From Gemmobacter aquatilis (GTDB lineage: Bacteria > Pseudomonadota > Alphaproteobacteria > Rhodobacterales > Rhodobacteraceae), in the NCBI RefSeq assembly GCF_900110025.1, contig NZ_FOCE01000001.1, forward strand, positions 661,382 through 725,381: a stretch of 64,000 nucleotides of DNA, written 5' to 3'. The position numbers and the translations under genes are program-made. Below are positions 53,277 to 62,111 of the stretch, piece by piece; positions within the stretch are counted from its first letter, which is position 1, and the number at the start of each line of letters is the position of its first letter. Below the pieces are notes generated by a model. That model did not search any database. It was given only the letters and a program-made list of their open reading frames with translations, and had not been told where the DNA came from.

Positions 53277-54341
53277 ATGTCCCCCCAACCCACCACCCCC
53301 CACCAGATCCGCCGCCGCATGGCCGCCACAACGCCGGTTCTGCTGGCCCTGCTGCTGCTGGCCTTCGTTCTGGCCGCAACCCTGCTGGGAGATCGGGCCA
53401 CGGCGCGCATGGCAGCGGAAACCCTGATCCGCGTCACGCTGGTCGTGGGCTTCTGGATCTTCGCCGGCAATTCCGGGGTGATCAGCTTCGGCCATGCCGC
53501 CTTTGCCTGCCTTGGCGCCTACACCTCCGCCTGGCTGACACTGCAACCGGCGATGAAGACGCTGCTGCTGCCCGGCCTGCCCGGCTTTCTGGCGCAGGCG
53601 CATTGGCCGGTGCTGCCTGCCGCGCTTGCGGCGGGGCTGCTGGCGGCGGCACTGGCGCTGATCAGCGGCGCGGCCATCCTGCGGCTGTCGGGCATCGCCG
53701 CCTCGATTGCCACCTTTGCCTTCCTCGCCATGGTCAACACCATCTGGGCCAACTGGACCCCGGTCACCGGCGGCACCTCGTCGGTGGTGGGGCTGGCGCG
53801 CTATGTCTCGCCCTGGGTTGCCCTCGGCTGGGCCGTGGCCGCCATCCTCGCCGCCGCCCTTCATGCCGCGTCCGCCTCGGGCCTTGCCCTGCGCGCCTCA
53901 CGCGAAGATGAGGTGGCCGCCGCCGCCTCGGGCATCGACCGGTATCGTCACCGCCTGCTGGCCTATACCGTTTCCGCCTTTTTCTGCGGGGTGGGCGGCG
54001 CGCTGATGGGCCATTTCATCGGCGTCATCAACCCCGACAGCTTCTACCTCAGCCTCACTTTCCTGATGCTCGCCATGCTGGTGATGGGCGGTATCGGCAG
54101 CCTGTCCGGCGCGGTGGTCGGCGTGTTGGCCGTCTCCCTCGCCGTCGAGGCGCTGGTGCGGCTGGAAAAGGGCGTGACGCTGGGCACCACCACCTTCGCG
54201 CTGCCCCCCGGCAGTCAGGAGATCCTCATCGCGCTGGCGATGATCCTTGTTCTGGTCTTCCGCCCCGCAGGCCTTCTGGCCGGGCGCGAGATCATGCTGC
54301 CCGCCCGCTGGGTCACCGGACGCGGCACATCCAATCAATGA
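53277..54341 (+). CDS. Branched-chain-type ABC transporter permease (LivM-like)
   Basis: A 354-residue inner-membrane permease with about ten helices, including NSGVISFGHAAFACLGAYTSAWL typical of LivM. The coupling loop is GLALRASREDEVAAAASGIDRYRHRLLAYTV. The N-terminus (about 30 residues, rich in Pro, Thr and Arg) is cytosolic. It starts 3 bp after livH. Confidence 0.94.
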   Translation: MSPQPTTPHQIRRRMAATTPVLLALLLLAFVLAATLLGDRATARMAAETLIRVTLVVGFWIFAGNSGVISFGHAAFACLGAYTSAWLTLQPAMKTLLLPGLPGFLAQAHWPVLPAALAAGLLAAALALISGAAILRLSGIAASIATFAFLAMVNTIWANWTPVTGGTSSVVGLARYVSPWVALGWAVAAILAAALHAASASGLALRASREDEVAAAASGIDRYRHRLLAYTVSAFFCGVGGALMGHFIGVINPDSFYLSLTFLMLAMLVMGGIGSLSGAVVGVLAVSLAVEALVRLEKGVTLGTTTFALPPGSQEILIALAMILVLVFRPAGLLAGREIMLPARWVTGRGTSNQ

Positions 54342-54363
54342 CCCTTCCCGACAGGAGTTTCCC

Positions 54364-55536
54364 ATGAAATACACCACATCCCTGCTTGCCTTGCTGGCGC
54401 TTGCCGCCCCTGTGCAGGCCGAAGACATCACCATCGGCTTCGCCATCGCCAAATCCGGCTGGATGGAGGCTTACGATACCCCCGCCGCCACCGCTGCCAA
54501 GATCCGCATCGACGAGATCAACGCCGCAGGGGGCCTGCTGGGCCAGCAGATCAAGGTGGTCGAGGCAGACACCCGCACCGACCGCGCCGAAAGCGCCAAG
54601 GCCGGGCTGGACGTGCTGGATCAGGGCGCGCAGATGATGGTCGTCTCCTGCGATTACGATTTCGGCGCGCCCGCCGCCCTTGTGGCCGAGGGCGAAGGGA
54701 TGAACAGCTTCTTCCTCTGCGCCGAGGACGTGAAGGCAGGTATTCAGGGCGTGGGGCCGAACAGCTTCTCGTCCTCGGTTCTGGCGCCGGTGCAGGGGGC
54801 CACCATGGCCGAATGGGCCCATGCCAAGCGCAACGCCCGCACCGCCTATGTGCTGGAAGATACCTTCATCGAATACAACAAGGGCATCTGCACCGGCTTT
54901 GACTGGATGTTCCCGACGCTGGAAGGCGCCTCGATCGTCGGCTCCGATACGTTCAAGAACGACGACGCCTCGATCGCCTCGCAGATCACCCGCATCAAGG
55001 CGCTGGGGGCGGAACCCGATGTCATCATGCTCTGCTCGGTCATGCCGGGGGCTGCCGCTGCCGTGCGCCAGATCCGCGCGGCGGGCATCAACTCGCTGAT
55101 CCTGAACGGTTCGGCTGTGGATGGATCTTACTGGCTGGATGCGACGCCGGGCCTGTCAGGCTTCGTGCTGCCGGTGCAAGGCTCGATCCATGGCGACGAT
55201 CCGCGCCCCGAGGTGGAAACCTTCAACGCCGCCTATGAGGCCAAGACCGGCGCCCGCCCGGCCAGCCAATACGCCTATCCCGGCTATGTGCTGATCGACC
55301 TCTGGGCCAAGGCGGTGGAGCGTGCAGGCAGCGTGGATGGCGCCGCCGTCACGGCAGAACTGGAAAAGATGCAGGATGAACCCACCGCCTTCGGCCCGCG
55401 CAGCTTCAGCGCCGAGTTGCACCACCAGAACACCGCGCTGATGCAGATCGTCGAAATCACCGATGGCAAACCTGCCCGTGTCGATGAATGGCGCATCTCG
55501 CAGCCCGTGCCGATGGATGTGCTGCTGGGCAAATGA
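54364..55536 (+). CDS. Branched-chain-type ABC transporter substrate-binding protein
   Basis: A 390-residue periplasmic-binding protein of the LivK/amide-binding group. The signal peptide is MKYTTSLLALLALAAPVQA. The mature part starts EDITIGFAIAKSGWMEAYDTPAATAAKIRIDEINAAGGLLGQQ, the usual type I fold entry. It is the last gene of the hyuBA-transporter operon and is followed by a strong hairpin. Ligand unknown; the hydantoinase genes make a hydantoin, lactam or amide likely. Confidence 0.92.
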   Translation: MKYTTSLLALLALAAPVQAEDITIGFAIAKSGWMEAYDTPAATAAKIRIDEINAAGGLLGQQIKVVEADTRTDRAESAKAGLDVLDQGAQMMVVSCDYDFGAPAALVAEGEGMNSFFLCAEDVKAGIQGVGPNSFSSSVLAPVQGATMAEWAHAKRNARTAYVLEDTFIEYNKGICTGFDWMFPTLEGASIVGSDTFKNDDASIASQITRIKALGAEPDVIMLCSVMPGAAAAVRQIRAAGINSLILNGSAVDGSYWLDATPGLSGFVLPVQGSIHGDDPRPEVETFNAAYEAKTGARPASQYAYPGYVLIDLWAKAVERAGSVDGAAVTAELEKMQDEPTAFGPRSFSAELHHQNTALMQIVEITDGKPARVDEWRISQPVPMDVLLGK

Positions 55537-55542
55537 CCGGCC

Positions 55543-55565
55543 GCGCCCCCGCGCGGCGGGGGCGC
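55543..55565. terminator. Strong hairpin between the binding protein and XRE genes
   Basis: A perfect 10-bp stem (GCGCCCCCGC at 55543-55552, complement at 55556-55565) with a 3-nt loop, in the 30-bp gap between two converging genes. It probably ends transcription from both sides, though no U-run follows. Confidence 0.7.
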
Positions 55566-55566
55566 C

Positions 55567-56145
55567 TTACAGGTAAGGCGGCGTGCAGGCGGAGACCACC
55601 ACCGCCTCACGATCCCCGATATTGCGAAAGCGGTGCGGCAGGTTGCTGTCGAACAGATAGCTGTCGCCCGCCTTCAGCACCGCGCAATGATCGCCCACCG
55701 TGATCTCGATCTCGCCCGCGATCACGATGCCGCCTTCATGCGACACATGTTCCAGCATCGCCTCGCCGGTATCCGCGCCCGGTTCATAGCGTTCATACAG
55801 CACCTGCAGGTTATGCGCCCGCGCATCGCCCACCTGTTGCAGCGTGATCTTGCCGCGCGGATCGTCCAGCGTGGAATACAGCTTGGTCGTCAGGTCGCGC
55901 AGCTCTTGCGGCTTGAAGAACACCGCCTGCGTCGTCGGCGTGTCGGGTTCAAAGAATTCCGACATGGTGATGCCCAGTCCGCCCAGAATCTTGCGCAACG
56001 AGGCTACCGATGGGCTGGAGCGGTTGGTTTCGATCATCGAAATCTGGCCATGCGGCACGCCAGACGCCTCGGCCAACTGCCGCTGCGACAGCCCGGCCAC
56101 CAGCCGCATCTCTTTCAGCCGCGTGCCAACGTCGAATTCCTGCAT
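55567..56145 (-). CDS. XRE-family regulator with C-terminal cupin domain (PuuR-like)
   Basis: A 192-residue regulator: an N-terminal helix-turn-helix (LKEMRLVAGLSQRQLAEASGVPHGQISMIETNRSSPSVASLRKILGGLG in outline) and a cupin sensor domain from about residue 110 (SHEGGIVIAGEIEITVG and SNLPHRFRN). The architecture is that of PuuR, the repressor of putrescine catabolism. It is divergent from the aminotransferase gene, with repeated AATAT elements in the gap, so it probably represses the aminotransferase-aldehyde dehydrogenase genes. The inducer is perhaps a polyamine or related amine. Confidence 0.9.
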   Translation of the reverse strand: MQEFDVGTRLKEMRLVAGLSQRQLAEASGVPHGQISMIETNRSSPSVASLRKILGGLGITMSEFFEPDTPTTQAVFFKPQELRDLTTKLYSTLDDPRGKITLQQVGDARAHNLQVLYERYEPGADTGEAMLEHVSHEGGIVIAGEIEITVGDHCAVLKAGDSYLFDSNLPHRFRNIGDREAVVVSACTPPYL

Positions 56146-56218
56146 GATCGCGCTCCTTCTCTGCCACGACCCTAGGCCAGATACGCCCGATGCGCAACTT
56201 CACCCGATAAACCGCCTG

Positions 56219-56245
56219 ATATTTGCAGAATATGTTGCTCAATAT
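56219..56245. promoter_or_regulatory. ATATT/AATAT operator-like cluster
   Basis: ATATT (56219-56223), TGCAG, AATAT (56229-56233), then a third AATAT at 56241-56245. It is the only AT-rich stretch in the 146-bp gap between the XRE-cupin gene and the aminotransferase gene and is likely the regulator site or the promoter core. Confidence 0.5.
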
Positions 56246-56291
56246 CCTGCGCAATGCTACATCGAATCCCAGAACAAAGCTGGAGCCTCAA

Positions 56292-57584
56292 ATGACCGCG
56301 ACCACCGCCCTCTCCGCCCGCAAATCCGCCGCCGTCGCCCGCGGCGTCTCCACCCGCGGCATCTATGCCATTCGCGCTGAAAACGCCGAACTCTGGGATG
56401 CCGAAGGCAAGCGCTACATCGACTTCGCGGCGGGCATCGCCGTCAACAACACCGGCCACCGCCACCCCAAGGTGATGGCCGCCGTCGCCGATCAGGCGCA
56501 GGCCTTCACCCATACCTGCTTTCACGTTGCCCCCTACGAATCCTACATCGCGCTTGCGGAACGCCTGAACGCCGCAACCCCCGGGGATTTCGAGAAAAAG
56601 ACCATGCTCGTCACCACCGGCGCCGAGGCGGTGGAGAACGCGATCAAGATGGCCCGCGCCTTCACCGGACGGTCGGGCGTCATCTCTTTCTCGGGCGGCT
56701 TCCATGGCCGCACGCTGCTGGGCATGGCGCTGACCGGCAAGGTTGCGCCCTACAAGAAGGGCTTCGGCGCCATGCCGCCCGAAATCATCCACGCCCCCTT
56801 CCCGAATGCCTTCCACGGTGTTTCCGAAGCCGAGGCACTGGCCCAGCTGGACCGCATCTTCGCCTCGTCGGTGGACCCGGAGCGGATTGCCGCGATCATC
56901 ATCGAACCCGTGCAGGGCGAAGGTGGCTTCACCATCGCGCCGTTCAGTTTCCTGCGCGCCCTGCGCAAGATCTGCGATCAACATGGCATCGTTTTCATCG
57001 CCGATGAGGTGCAGGCCGGCATGGCGCGCACCGGGCGGATGTTTGGCGTCAACCATGCCGATGTCGCCCCCGACCTGATCACCATGGCCAAGGGTCTGGC
57101 TGGCGGCTTCCCGCTGTCTGCCGTGACGGGCCGCGCCGATATCGTCGATGCGCCCAATCCGGGCGGGGTGGGCGGCACCTATGCGGGCAACCCGCTGGCC
57201 ATTGCCGCCAGCCATGCCGTGCTGGATGTGATCGACGAGGAAAACCTCTGCGCCCGTGCCGCCGAGATCGGCGAGGTGATCCGCGCCCGGCTGACCGCCA
57301 TGGCTGCCCGTCAGGGCATGGAATGTATCGGCGACGTGCGCGGCCTTGGCGCGATGAACGCCTTCGAACTGGTGAAAGACCGCGCCACCAATGCGCCCGA
57401 TGCGCCGCTGACCACTGCCATCGTGGCCGAGGCCGAGGCGCGCGGGCTGATCCTGCTGTCTTGCGGCACGCGCTACAACGTCATCCGCCTGCTGCCGCCG
57501 CTGACCATCCCGATGGATCAACTGCACGAGGCGCTGGACATCATCGAAGCCTCGGTCGAGGCTGCGGTGCAGAAAACCGCCTGA
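56292..57584 (+). CDS. Class III aminotransferase, 4-aminobutyrate transaminase-like
   Basis: A 430-residue PLP enzyme. Key motifs are TTGAEAVENAIKMAR, SGGFHGRT, IEPVQGEGGF, the cofactor Asp in DEVQAGMARTGRMF, and the Schiff-base Lys in MAKGLAGGFPLSAV. It best fits GabT/PuuE, which transfers the amino group of 4-aminobutyrate to 2-oxoglutarate. Other omega-amino acids or diamines are possible. The ATG at 56292 has a CTGGAG site. It lies upstream of an aldehyde dehydrogenase gene, and the pair could convert an amine through a semialdehyde to an acid. Confidence 0.88.
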   Translation: MTATTALSARKSAAVARGVSTRGIYAIRAENAELWDAEGKRYIDFAAGIAVNNTGHRHPKVMAAVADQAQAFTHTCFHVAPYESYIALAERLNAATPGDFEKKTMLVTTGAEAVENAIKMARAFTGRSGVISFSGGFHGRTLLGMALTGKVAPYKKGFGAMPPEIIHAPFPNAFHGVSEAEALAQLDRIFASSVDPERIAAIIIEPVQGEGGFTIAPFSFLRALRKICDQHGIVFIADEVQAGMARTGRMFGVNHADVAPDLITMAKGLAGGFPLSAVTGRADIVDAPNPGGVGGTYAGNPLAIAASHAVLDVIDEENLCARAAEIGEVIRARLTAMAARQGMECIGDVRGLGAMNAFELVKDRATNAPDAPLTTAIVAEAEARGLILLSCGTRYNVIRLLPPLTIPMDQLHEALDIIEASVEAAVQKTA

Positions 57585-57613
57585 TCCACCCCTCTTCGCC
57601 CCCTGACTGGCCC

Positions 57614-57634
57614 CGCCTTGCCCCCGGCAAGGCG
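57614..57634 (+). terminator. Hairpin between aminotransferase and aldehyde dehydrogenase genes
   Basis: A 9-bp perfect stem (CGCCTTGCC at 57614-57622, complement at 57626-57634) with a 3-nt loop, with TTTT at 57643-57646. It may attenuate readthrough into the aldehyde dehydrogenase gene, which has only 25 bp after it. Confidence 0.6.
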
Positions 57635-57658
57635 CGGGCCGACTTTTGCCGAGGCCCC

Positions 57659-59119
57659 ATGACCGACACGCATCTGAACCTCATCGCCGGCCAATGGGTG
57701 CCGGGCGACCACGCGAGCGAAAACCGCAACCCCTCCGATATTGCCGATGTGATCGGCCATTACGCCAGCGCCACCGAAGACGACGTGGCCCGCGCCACGG
57801 CCGCCGCCGCCGAGGCCCAGCGCGCCTGGTTCAGCGGCGGCCCCCAGCCCCGCGCCGATCTGCTGGATCGCGTGGCCGGGCTGATCGAGGCGCGCGCCAC
57901 CGAAATCGGCACCATGCTGGCGCGGGAAGAGGGCAAGATCCTGCCCGAAGCCATCGCCGAAACCCGCCGCGCCGCGCAGATCTTCCGCTTTTACGCGGGC
58001 GAGGCGCTGCGCATCCCCGGCGAGGCGCTCGCCTCCACCCGCCCCGGCGTGGATGTCGAGGTGCTGCGCGAACCGATGGGCGTTGTGGGCCTGATCACGC
58101 CCTGGAACTTCCCGATCGCCATTCCCGCCTGGAAGATCGCCCCGGCGCTGGCCTATGGCAATGCGGTGGTGTTCAAACCCGCCGAAATCACCCCCGGCAC
58201 CGCGCATCTGCTGGCACAGATCCTGCACGAGGCGGGCGTGCCGCCGGGCGTGTTCAACCTTGTGATGGGCGCAGGCAGCCGGGTGGGCGCCGCGATGGTC
58301 GCCCAGCCCGAGATCGCCGCCCTGACTTTCACCGGATCGGCCCGCACCGGCCGCGCCATTGCCCGCCGCGCCGCCGAAACGATGAAGAAGGTGCAGCTGG
58401 AAATGGGCGGCAAGAACCCGATGGTGGTTCTGAACGATGCCGATGTGCCGCTGGCCGTGGCCGCCTGCCTGAACGGCGCCTTCTTCTCCACCGGGCAGCG
58501 CTGCACCGCCTCGTCGCGGCTGATCGTGGAAAGCGGCATCCATGACGCTTTCGTGGCCGAACTGTCGCGCCAGATGCAGGCGCTGCGCGTCGGCCCGGCC
58601 TTGGCCGCCGACAGCCAGATCGGCCCGGTCGTCTCGGCGCCGCAACTGGATGGCAATCTGGGCTATGTCCGGCTTGCGGCGGAAGAAGGTTGCACCGTGC
58701 TGGGCGGCGACTGTCTGAACGGCCCGACCGAGGGCTATTTCCAGCGCCCCGCCCTGTTCCTGAACGCACACAACGACATGCGCGTGGCGCGCGAGGAAAT
58801 CTTCGGTCCCTGCGCCACAGTGATCCGCGCCGACAGCTATGACCATGCGCTTGCCCTCGCCAATGCCACCGAGTTTGGCCTGTCCGCCGGGATCTGCACC
58901 CGCTCGCTCGCCAAGGCGCGGCATTTCCGCCATCACGCGCGGGCAGGCATGGTGATGGTGAACCTGCCCACCGCAGGGGTGGATTACCATGTGCCCTTCG
59001 GCGGCACGCGCGGCAGCTCGCACGGGTCGCGCGAACAGGGGCGCCATGCGGTGGAATTCTACACCACCGTCAAGACCAGCTACAGCTTTGCGGGCGATCC
59101 GCTGACCGAAACCGCCTGA
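57659..59119 (+). CDS. NAD(P)-dependent aldehyde dehydrogenase
   Basis: A 486-residue aldehyde dehydrogenase. The NAD-binding and catalytic motifs are TPWNFPIAIPAWKIAPALAYGN, FTGSARTGRAI, the general base Glu in LEMGGKNPMVVL and the nucleophile Cys in TGQRCTASSR. The closest groups are semialdehyde dehydrogenases (succinate or 2-oxoglutarate semialdehyde type). It would oxidise the product of the upstream aminotransferase. The ATG at 57659 lies at the end of a GCCGAGGCCCC stretch with a weak ribosome site. A strong terminator follows. Confidence 0.9.
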   Translation: MTDTHLNLIAGQWVPGDHASENRNPSDIADVIGHYASATEDDVARATAAAAEAQRAWFSGGPQPRADLLDRVAGLIEARATEIGTMLAREEGKILPEAIAETRRAAQIFRFYAGEALRIPGEALASTRPGVDVEVLREPMGVVGLITPWNFPIAIPAWKIAPALAYGNAVVFKPAEITPGTAHLLAQILHEAGVPPGVFNLVMGAGSRVGAAMVAQPEIAALTFTGSARTGRAIARRAAETMKKVQLEMGGKNPMVVLNDADVPLAVAACLNGAFFSTGQRCTASSRLIVESGIHDAFVAELSRQMQALRVGPALAADSQIGPVVSAPQLDGNLGYVRLAAEEGCTVLGGDCLNGPTEGYFQRPALFLNAHNDMRVAREEIFGPCATVIRADSYDHALALANATEFGLSAGICTRSLAKARHFRHHARAGMVMVNLPTAGVDYHVPFGGTRGSSHGSREQGRHAVEFYTTVKTSYSFAGDPLTETA

Positions 59120-59134
59120 TCTTCCCACCGCCCC

Positions 59135-59175
59135 GAACGCCCCGGACAGGCCGCGAACGCCCGTCCGGGGCGTTC
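59135..59175 (+). terminator. Terminator after the aldehyde dehydrogenase gene
   Basis: A 13-bp perfect stem (GAACGCCCCGGAC at 59135-59147, complement at 59163-59175) with a 15-nt loop, 15 bp after the stop codon. TCATAT follows. It isolates the P450 gene cluster as its own transcript. Confidence 0.75.
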
Positions 59176-59186
59176 TCATATGCCGA

Positions 59187-59208
59187 TGCAGCAAAACCGG
59201 CTGCTGCA
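59187..59208. promoter_or_regulatory. TGCAGCA-N8-TGCTGCA dyad upstream of the P450 gene
   Basis: A perfect 7-bp dyad with 8-bp spacer, about 200 bp before the P450 start. The AT-rich segment at 59301-59335 (TTTTTCTTTCCCTTAATAAT) between them is the probable promoter. The dyad is a candidate operator. Confidence 0.5.
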
Positions 59209-59410
59209 AATCCACAGCACCCAACGCAAAACCACATCACCCCGCGACAAGAGGCACGCGATCCCCGGCGCCACATCCCGCCAAAAACTCCCGGAATGTT
59301 TTTCTTTCCCTTAATAATCAGTCAACTAGACAAAATCCACGCCCCGCCCCGCAAAACTGGCCCCAAACCTGCATCTCCCCAATCGAACGCGCTGATTGCC
59401 GGAGCTTGCC

Positions 59411-60622
59411 ATGACCGAGACTGCCGCCCCCCTCGCCGATGCCCCCTATCTTGACGTTGCCGACCCTGCCTTCTCGATCCGCTCGCAGGCGGTAAAAGAT
59501 GCGCGGGCGCAAAGCTGGTATGCCCGCACCCCCTATGGCATCGCCGTGCTGCGCTATGACGAGGTGCAAAAGCTGCTGCGCCACCCGAAGCTGCGGCAGG
59601 GCAGCCATCTGTGGCCGCAGCACAATGGCGTCACCACCGGCAAATTTGCCACCTGGTGGTGCAACATGCTGCTGTGTCAGGAAGGCGAAACCCATGGCCG
59701 CCTGCGCCGCATGGCCAACCCCGCCTTCTCGCCCAAGCTGATCGCGGATCTGCAGCCGAAATTCCAGGCACTGGCCAACCGCCTGATCGACCAGTTCGCG
59801 GCCAAGGGCGAATGTGATTTCATCGCCGATTTCACCGAACCCTATGCCACCGGCGTGATCTGCGATCTGCTGGGCCTGCCGTTCGAGAAATGGCGCGAAC
59901 TGGCCGACATCGCCGCCGATATGGGCCTCGCCCTGGGTGTGACCTTCAAGCAGGATCTGCCGAAGATCGAGGCCGCCATCGCCCGGCTGTTCGCCTATGC
60001 CGAAGAGCTGGTGGCCGACCGCCGCGCCCATCCCTCCGCCGATTTCGTGGGGATGCTGGTCAAGGCCAATACCGAAAACAAGGATCAGCTTTCCGATCAG
60101 GAACTGCTCGACATGATCGTGCTGGCGATCTTTGGCGGCATCGACACGACGCGCAACCAGATCGGGCTGGCGATGGATATGTTCGTGCAGAACCCCGACC
60201 AATGGGCGCTGCTGGCCGAACGCCCCGATCTGGCCAAAGCCGCCGTCGAAGAGGTGATGCGCACCCGCCCCACCGTGACCTGGGTCACCCGTGCCGCAAC
60301 CGAAACCTTCACCTTCAACGGGCTGGAGATTGCCGAGGGCACCACCCTGCACCTGTACGGCCAGACCGCCGCCACCGACCCGGCGGTGATGCCCGATGCC
60401 GAACGCTTTGACATCACCGCCGAACGCAAGCCGCATTTCGGCTTTGGCGGCGGCGCGCATCACTGCCTTGGCCATTTCATCGCCCGTGGCGACATGACCG
60501 AGGCGCTGAAACTGCTGGCCAGCCGCCTGAAGAACCCGCGCTTCGCCGCGCCGGTCGAATGGCTGCCCGACAGCGGCAATACCGGCGCGATCCGCATGCC
60601 GCTGGCCTTTGATCCGGCCTGA
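59411..60622 (+). CDS. Cytochrome P450
   Basis: A 403-residue soluble class I P450. The heme-binding loop is FGGGAHHCLG with the Cys thiolate; the I-helix is AIFGGIDTTRNQ with the O2-activating acid-Thr pair; EEVMRTRP carries the ExxR motif. The ATG at 59411 has a GGAG site. A [3Fe-4S]-type ferredoxin and a ferredoxin reductase are encoded directly downstream, forming a complete electron chain. Glutamine-synthetase-like genes follow, so the substrate may be an amine or its gamma-glutamyl form, for example N-dealkylation or hydroxylation. That link is inferred. Confidence 0.93.
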   Translation: MTETAAPLADAPYLDVADPAFSIRSQAVKDARAQSWYARTPYGIAVLRYDEVQKLLRHPKLRQGSHLWPQHNGVTTGKFATWWCNMLLCQEGETHGRLRRMANPAFSPKLIADLQPKFQALANRLIDQFAAKGECDFIADFTEPYATGVICDLLGLPFEKWRELADIAADMGLALGVTFKQDLPKIEAAIARLFAYAEELVADRRAHPSADFVGMLVKANTENKDQLSDQELLDMIVLAIFGGIDTTRNQIGLAMDMFVQNPDQWALLAERPDLAKAAVEEVMRTRPTVTWVTRAATETFTFNGLEIAEGTTLHLYGQTAATDPAVMPDAERFDITAERKPHFGFGGGAHHCLGHFIARGDMTEALKLLASRLKNPRFAAPVEWLPDSGNTGAIRMPLAFDPA

Positions 60623-60662
60623 GACGCCGGACATCCCACAAGAAACCAACAGGAAGTGACTC

Positions 60663-60851
60663 ATGAAAGTTCATGTCGATATGTCGATCTGCCTCTTGCA
60701 CGGCCAATGCGTGATCGCCGCGCCCGAGGTGTTTTCCTTTGACGATGACGGCGGTCTCGTCTGGGTGAAAGAGATCGGCGAAGACCTGCGCGCCGATACC
60801 GAAGCCGCCGCCGATGCCTGCCCCGAGCAGGCCATCGTGCTGGAAGGCTAA
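60663..60851 (+). CDS. P450-type ferredoxin with an HxxC cluster motif
   Basis: A 62-residue ferredoxin. The cluster motif is C-x2-H-x2-C (Cys10, His13, Cys16) with a distal CP near the end (ACPEQAI), where His replaces the second Cys of the classic CxxCxxC set. Such ferredoxins carry [3Fe-4S] or [4Fe-4S] clusters and reduce P450s. It lies 40 bp after the P450 gene and 4 bp before the reductase gene. Acidic surface residues fit docking to a P450. Confidence 0.92.
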   Translation: MKVHVDMSICLLHGQCVIAAPEVFSFDDDGGLVWVKEIGEDLRADTEAAADACPEQAIVLEG

Positions 60852-60855
60852 GGCC

Positions 60856-62088
60856 GTGGCGCCGCGCGTCACCATCGTCGGGGCCTCGCTGGCCGGGCTG
60901 CGCAGCGCCGAAGCGGTGCGCGCCCTGCTGCCCGACGCCCGCATCACCCTGATCGGCGACGAACCGCACGCCCCCTACAACCGCCCGCCGCTGTCGAAAG
61001 ACGTGGCAGAGCAACTGGCCGGGGCCGATGCAGAAACGCAGCAGGCGGCGCTGGCGAAACTGACCTTCAAGCACCGCCTGCCCGATGCCGGGCTGGACTG
61101 GCGGCTGGGGGTCAAGGCGACCGGCTTTGACGCCGACGCCCGCAGCGTGCGTCTGTCGGATGGCGGGCGCATCGCCCATGACTGGCTGATTGCCGCCAGC
61201 GGGCTGCGGCCCCGCCGCCTGCCCTTCGCAGGGGCCGAAGCCCGCCGCCATGTGCTGCGCAGCTTTGACGATGCGGCCCGGCTGGGCGCGCAACTCGTGC
61301 CCGGCGCACGGATGCTGGTGGTGGGGGCAGGTTTCATCGGCTGCGAAATCGCCGCAACGGCGGCGCATCTGGGCCTGTCGGTGACGGTGATCGAACCGCA
61401 GGCGGCGCCGATGCTGGCGGCCCTTGGCCCCGATGTGGCGCAGGCCATGGCCAGCTTTCACCGCGCCCGGGGCATCGACCTGCGCTGTGGTCTGACGGTC
61501 ACCGGCCTGTCGGATGCAAACGGGGTAACCCTGACACTGTCTGACGGCAGCACCGTCACCGGCGATCTGCTGGTCGAGGCGGTGGGCTCACTGCCCAATA
61601 CCGAATGGCTGACCGACCCGGCGCTGGATCTGTCGAATGGCGTGCTGACCGATGCCACCCTGACGGCCCCGGGCAACCCGCGCCTGCTGGCCGTGGGCGA
61701 TCTGGCGCGCTTTCCCAACCCGCTGTTCGGCCCCGCGCCGCGCCGGGTGGAACATTGGTGCGTGCCCGGCCAGACCGCGAAACGCGCCGCCGAAACCATC
61801 GCCGCCCGCGCGGCGGGCCACGACCCCGCCCCCACCTTCGCCCCGATGCCCAGTTTCTGGAGCGATCAGCACGGGATGCGCCTGCAAAGCTTCGGCGCGC
61901 CCGCGCTGGCCGATGCGATCCGCATCGCCGAAGGGCGGCTGGACCGGCTGGGGCAAGAGCCCTGCCTTGTCGAGTATCTGCAGGGCGGGCGGCTGATCGG
62001 CCTTCTGGGCCTTGGCCTGTCGCCCGCACACCTGACCCGCCACCGGCCCCGGCTGGATGCGGCACTGAACGAAACCGTGGCCGCATAA
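60856..62088 (+). CDS. FAD-dependent ferredoxin reductase
   Basis: A 410-residue flavoprotein of the rhodocoxin/putidaredoxin reductase type. The FAD motif is VTIVGASLAGLRSAEAVR, the NAD motif VVGAGFIGCEIAATAAHLG, and the second FAD segment NPRLLAVGDLARFPN. APYNRPPLSK is also typical. The start is a GTG at 60856, 4 bp after the ferredoxin stop. It passes electrons from NAD(P)H to the adjacent ferredoxin and so to the P450. Confidence 0.92.
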   Translation: MAPRVTIVGASLAGLRSAEAVRALLPDARITLIGDEPHAPYNRPPLSKDVAEQLAGADAETQQAALAKLTFKHRLPDAGLDWRLGVKATGFDADARSVRLSDGGRIAHDWLIAASGLRPRRLPFAGAEARRHVLRSFDDAARLGAQLVPGARMLVVGAGFIGCEIAATAAHLGLSVTVIEPQAAPMLAALGPDVAQAMASFHRARGIDLRCGLTVTGLSDANGVTLTLSDGSTVTGDLLVEAVGSLPNTEWLTDPALDLSNGVLTDATLTAPGNPRLLAVGDLARFPNPLFGPAPRRVEHWCVPGQTAKRAAETIAARAAGHDPAPTFAPMPSFWSDQHGMRLQSFGAPALADAIRIAEGRLDRLGQEPCLVEYLQGGRLIGLLGLGLSPAHLTRHRPRLDAALNETVAA

Positions 62089-62111
62089 GAGCCGCGAACA
62101 GGGAGAACAGA

